Below, in pieces: positions 12,443 to 15,110 of a stretch of 15,110 nt of DNA. The position numbers and the translations under genes are program-made. The notes beneath the pieces are model-generated. The model ran no database searches. It had not been told where the DNA came from and saw only the letters and a list, made by a program, of their open reading frames with translations. How positions within the stretch are numbered: position 1 is the stretch's first letter; the number at the start of each line of letters is the position of its first letter. Origin of the DNA: an uncultured Acidobacteriota bacterium (GTDB taxonomy: Bacteria; Acidobacteriota; Thermoanaerobaculia; Gp7-AA8). The DNA lies in assembly GCA_946887105.1 (NCBI GenBank), contig CAMPKJ010000104.1:1-15110 (forward strand), read 5' to 3'.

Positions 12443-12946
12443 ATGCAGCGAACCCAGGTCCTCTTCCTCGTCAAATTTTTCGCGGTGCTGATCGGCGCGT
12501 ATCTGTTGATCGCGTGGAATCCGGTCAACGACCGGGCCATCGTCCCGCTCACGGCCGGCATCGCCAAGGTCTCCGGCTCGATCCTCCAGGCCATCGGAGA
12601 AAACGTCCGCGTGGCTGGCACGACCATCACCTCTCCGCGATTCGGCGTGAACATCAATAACGGCTGCAATGGGGTCGAGGCGATGCTGATCCTGCTCGCG
12701 TCGATCGTGGCCTTTCCCGCCTCGATGAAGGCGCGCGCGGTGGGCTTGCTCCTCGGCGCGGTGGTCGTGCAGGTGCTGAACTTCATCCGCATCATCACGC
12801 TCTACCTCCTCGGCGCCTATCAGCCGCGCCTGTTCGACCTCTTCCACACCGCCGTCTGGCAGATCGTCATCATCCTCGCGGCGATCGGCTTCTTCCTCGT
12901 TTGGAGCGCACGCGTTGCCCCGGCTCGAGTGGCGAACCGCGCTTAG
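12443..12946 (+). CDS. xrtH: Exosortase, most like exosortase H
   Basis: 167 residues, a short exosortase with about five membrane segments. The catalytic triad expected of the exosortase/archaeosortase superfamily is in place: C75 in NINNGCNGVEAM, R116 in LNFIRIITLYLLG, and H135 in FDLFHTAVWQ. The enzyme cleaves C-terminal PEP-CTERM-like tags in the inner membrane and passes proteins to the cell surface. The small size and the overlapping membrane-protein partner fit XrtH, the exosortase tied to IPTLxxWG-CTERM tags; the subtype is inferred. The ATG at 12443 starts at the first hydrophobic segment; no ribosome site is obvious and a longer frame to 12398 is mostly within the rsmE end. No tagged target protein is in the window. 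Confidence 0.85.
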   Translation: MQRTQVLFLVKFFAVLIGAYLLIAWNPVNDRAIVPLTAGIAKVSGSILQAIGENVRVAGTTITSPRFGVNINNGCNGVEAMLILLASIVAFPASMKARAVGLLLGAVVVQVLNFIRIITLYLLGAYQPRLFDLFHTAVWQIVIILAAIGFFLVWSARVAPARVANRA

Positions 12947-13505
12947 AGCCATCGCCGGGTTCCTGGTGGGACTGGCGATGTGGGTTTTCCTCACGCCGGC
13001 CTACGACAAGGCGGTCGCGGCGGGCGCGCAGGCGGTCATGCGGGTGTTCGAGAATCCGAAGGTCACGCGCCTTCGCCCGGCCGGCGACAACTACGTCACC
13101 GTCGATCGCGCCGACTTCGATCCGCGCTCGAAACGTCCCGGCATCCCGGTGCGCGATCTGACGTTCAACATCGCCCTGATGACGGCGCTGTTCGCGGTGT
13201 CGAAGCGACCCTTCTCGGATCGCAACATCGGAGGCTTCCTCATCGCGCTGTTGCTGCTCTACGCCACGCACGTGTTCGGCACCATCGGTGAGGTCATGGC
13301 GATCTATGTCGCCAAACTCGGGATGTGGAGCAGCGTCCACTACAGCGACCTCGAGCGCAACGTATGGGGCGTGCTCAACCATTTCTACCGCCTGGTGCTG
13401 ATGTACGCCATCGCATTCGCGTTGTGGTGGATCTTCCGCGATCCCGCCACCGAGGCCGCTCCGGCCGCGGCGAAGAAAAAGAAGAAAAAGCGCCAGGCGG
13501 TGTAG
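12915..13505 (+). CDS. Exosortase-associated membrane protein
   Basis: 196 residues starting with TTG at 12915, 32 bases inside the exosortase gene; GGAG near 12903-12906 supports this start. Membrane segments lie at about 14-30, 94-108, 114-131 and 155-172, with an extracytoplasmic-looking loop (about 40-85) containing NPKVTRLRPAGDNYVTVDRA. The tail is Lys-rich (six consecutive lysines before RQAV), so probably cytoplasmic. The layout of two N- and C-terminal helices around a soluble segment is like the membrane proteins found just downstream of xrtH elsewhere, which suggests a dedicated helper in anchoring or tag handling. No catalytic motif is visible. Confidence in the gene is high, in the role moderate. 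Confidence 0.78.
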   Translation: MPRLEWRTALRAIAGFLVGLAMWVFLTPAYDKAVAAGAQAVMRVFENPKVTRLRPAGDNYVTVDRADFDPRSKRPGIPVRDLTFNIALMTALFAVSKRPFSDRNIGGFLIALLLLYATHVFGTIGEVMAIYVAKLGMWSSVHYSDLERNVWGVLNHFYRLVLMYAIAFALWWIFRDPATEAAPAAAKKKKKKRQAV

Positions 13506-13549
13506 ACACTTGCTTCTCGCCCGCGCCGCGAGGTAAAAGACGGGTCTTC

Positions 13550-13555
13550 GGGAGG
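13550..13555 (+). promoter_or_regulatory. Ribosome binding site of the DHH gene
   Basis: GGGAGG six bases before the ATG at 13562; it decides this start over the much longer open frame beginning at 13325 inside the preceding gene. Confidence 0.7.
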
Positions 13556-13561
13556 TTCGCG

Positions 13562-14467
13562 ATGCGTCTCGTTACCCGCGGCGACCTCGATGGACTCACG
13601 AGCGCCGTGATCATCACGATGAAGGAGTCGATCGACGACATCCTGCTCGTCCATCCTCAGGACATCACGGACAAAACGGTCGAGATCGGTCCGGAAGACA
13701 TTCTCGCGAATGTGCCGTACGACCCGCGCTGCGGGCTGTGGTTCGATCACCACCTCCTCACCGACAGCAACGAGAAGCCGCCCGAGCACTTCCAGGGCCG
13801 CTATCGCATCGCCCCGTCCGCCGCGCGGCTCGTGTACGAGTACTACCTCGAGAAATCCCCGGATGATCCCGATCTGCTGCGTCTGGACCGTCTGGTCGAT
13901 GAGACCGATCGCCTCGACGCGGCGCTGCTGACCCCGGACGATGTCGATCATCCGCGCGATTACATCCTCCTCGGATACACGATCGACAGCCGCACCGGAC
14001 TCGGCTCGTTCGATGACTACTTCTGCAAGCTCGTGGAGTGGCTCAAGACCATGTCGATCAGCGAAGTGCTCGCGCAGCCGGAGGTGCGCGAGCGCATCGA
14101 CAGGATCCGCAGCGACCAGACGCTGTTCAAGGAGTTGCTCTCGCGCAACAGCTTCCAGCTCAACAACGTCGTGGTCACGGACCTGCGCGAGATCGAACGC
14201 CTGCCCGCGGGCAACCGTTTCCTGGTCTACTCCCTGTTCCCCGATGCCAACGTCTCGCTGCGCGTCCATTGGGGTCCGCGCCACGACAGCGTGGTCGCCG
14301 CGGTCGGCCACAGCATCTTCAACCGCACGTGCAAGACGTCGGTGGGCGAGTTGATGTCGCGTTACGGCGGCGGCGGACATCGCGGCGCGGGCACGTGCGT
14401 GCTGCCGGTCGAACGCGCCGCGGATGCGATCGACGAGATCCTGTTCGAGCTGCAGGCCAACGGCTGA
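13562..14467 (+). CDS. DHH-family phosphoesterase (exopolyphosphatase-related)
   Basis: 301 residues, soluble. The N-terminal DHH domain shows VTRGDLDGLTSAVI (D8, D10), LWFDHHLL (D62-H63-H64), and LVDETDRLDAALL (D113/D116), which supply the metal-binding residues. The C-terminal DHHA1-type domain ends in RYGGGGHRGAGTC (269-279), the substrate-binding glycine motif. The family includes RecJ, NrnA-type oligoribonucleases, cyclic-dinucleotide phosphodiesterases and PPX-type exopolyphosphatases. The opening VTRGDLDGL and PYDPRCGLWFDHH most resemble proteins annotated as exopolyphosphatase in Geobacter-like bacteria, but substrate is not fixed by sequence. It is 56 bases downstream of the exosortase partner on the same strand and could share its transcript. 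Confidence 0.9.
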   Translation: MRLVTRGDLDGLTSAVIITMKESIDDILLVHPQDITDKTVEIGPEDILANVPYDPRCGLWFDHHLLTDSNEKPPEHFQGRYRIAPSAARLVYEYYLEKSPDDPDLLRLDRLVDETDRLDAALLTPDDVDHPRDYILLGYTIDSRTGLGSFDDYFCKLVEWLKTMSISEVLAQPEVRERIDRIRSDQTLFKELLSRNSFQLNNVVVTDLREIERLPAGNRFLVYSLFPDANVSLRVHWGPRHDSVVAAVGHSIFNRTCKTSVGELMSRYGGGGHRGAGTCVLPVERAADAIDEILFELQANG

Positions 14468-14548
14468 GCGTTCGTCCCGCCGCGAGCGGCGCTCATCCCA
14501 TTCGGGCCAACATCGGCTGGGCGCGCGCCACGACCCCGTAGCGCGTGT

Positions 14549-14645
14549 CCCCTCTCCCCTGCGGGGAGAGGGCAGGGTGAGGGGCGCCGGTTACGCCAGA
14601 CCCACCCCTCACCCTGACCCTCTCCCCGCGGGGCGGGGAGAGGGG
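14549..14645. repeat. Repeat C: CCCTCTCCCC/GGGGAGAGGG palindrome
   Basis: The left arm (14549-14584) and right arm (14605-14645) are near-perfect inverted copies, each with its own inner hairpin of CCCTCTCCCC pairing with GGGGAGAGGG. This type of dispersed palindrome is very common in high-GC Gram-negative genomes. It lies between convergent genes: 81 bases after the DHH stop and across the end of the GNAT gene, whose stop codon (14609-14611) is inside the right arm. It could end transcription from both sides. Confidence 0.92.
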
Positions 14646-15085
14646 ATTGCCGGCGCGGCGAACTGCATCAGGATCACGGGGCGATGCGGAATCTCGCGCT
14701 CGCACCAGGCCAGTTTCTCGCGAACATATTCGGGATGATCGTCGCGCCGCTCGATGCGCGCGAATCCCGCGGCCGCGTAGATCGGTTCCAGCTCCGCGAA
14801 CGGGATGCAGTACACCTCGCGTCCATTCGCATGGCGCAGCAGCTCGTCGATGATCGCGCGCGCGACGCCGCGTCCGCGGAATGCATCGAGCACGTGCATG
14901 CCGCCGAGCTCGCACGCCTCCGCGCCGGCCGGCACGAGGCGGCCGATTCCCGCCGCCACGCCGTCGACTTCCGCGACCACCATCAGATCGCGCGCGAGGT
15001 CCGACGGCTGAAAGTGCACGGACGCGTAGCGCTCGTTGATCCGGCGTTCATCGTCAGGATTGGCGAGACGGAGATGCATGGCCAT
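14609..15085 (-). CDS. GNAT-family N-acetyltransferase
   Basis: 158 residues from the ATG at 15085. The GNAT fold is shown by LMVVAEVDGVAAGIGRLVP (strands 2-4), then motif A in GGMHVLDAFRGRGVARAIID (acetyl-CoA loop R-G-R-G-V-A) and motif B in ELEPIYAAAGFARIERR. Substrate is unknown; members acetylate amines on small molecules or proteins. Starts are ambiguous: GTGs at 15091 and 15088 and ATGs at 15085 and 15079 are all possible; GGTGGTG just upstream makes the 15079 or 15085 ATG plausible. Oddity: the last 11 residues (P-S-P-R-P-A-G-R-G-S-G) and the TGA stop are encoded by repeat C, so the original C-terminus was probably near the Ala-Pro-Ala-Ile before it. Confidence 0.88.
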   Translation of the reverse strand: MAMHLRLANPDDERRINERYASVHFQPSDLARDLMVVAEVDGVAAGIGRLVPAGAEACELGGMHVLDAFRGRGVARAIIDELLRHANGREVYCIPFAELEPIYAAAGFARIERRDDHPEYVREKLAWCEREIPHRPVILMQFAAPAIPSPRPAGRGSG

Positions 15086-15110
15086 CACCACCGGTAATAC
15101 GCGGGATGCC

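Overview
The window is a GC-rich (roughly 60-65% by eye), densely packed bacterial chromosome segment with 17 supported protein genes. I see no RNA genes, transposases, phage genes or CRISPR array, and no gene-free stretch longer than about 150 bases. The gene types are an orphan LivJ-type lipoprotein, GlgX, an MauE/rhodanese pair, a small exosortase and a DHH phosphoesterase of the kind annotated as exopolyphosphatase in Geobacter-like bacteria. Together with several palindromic repeat families they suggest a free-living Gram-negative soil or sediment bacterium, for example Acidobacteriota or a deltaproteobacterial lineage. That placement is an inference and weak.

Layout, left to right. On the minus strand, efp (EF-P) is followed by a zinc-ribbon membrane protein that runs off the left edge. 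Diverging from efp is a branched-chain-amino-acid-type binding lipoprotein, then a DUF3617 secreted protein. A convergent minus-strand pair follows: a membrane-anchored rhodanese overlapping an MauE/DoxX membrane protein by ATGA. Next comes a minus-strand glgX, whose stop overlaps the start of an unrecognised gene (TAATG). Diverging from glgX is a membrane-anchored glycosyltransferase-like protein, which meets a STAS anti-anti-sigma gene stop-to-stop.

From 8.4 kb the plus strand carries an OmpR-type response regulator and histidine kinase (ATGA overlap), a secreted serine beta-lactamase-like hydrolase, RsmE, an exosortase most like XrtH with its overlapping membrane partner, and the DHH phosphoesterase. 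A minus-strand GNAT acetyltransferase closes the window.

The most unusual structure is the intergenic DNA. Three unrelated palindromic repeat families (A: GGTTCCTC/GGAGTTCCTC units, two copies; B: a 28-bp arm beginning TGTCATCCCGAGCG; C: the CCCTCTCCCC/GGGGAGAGGG type) occupy four gene boundaries. Two of them extend into coding sequence and supply the C-terminus and/or stop codon of a gene (MauE-like by A, GNAT by C). The other standout is an EF-P whose functional loop-tip residue is Asn instead of the usual Lys or Arg.
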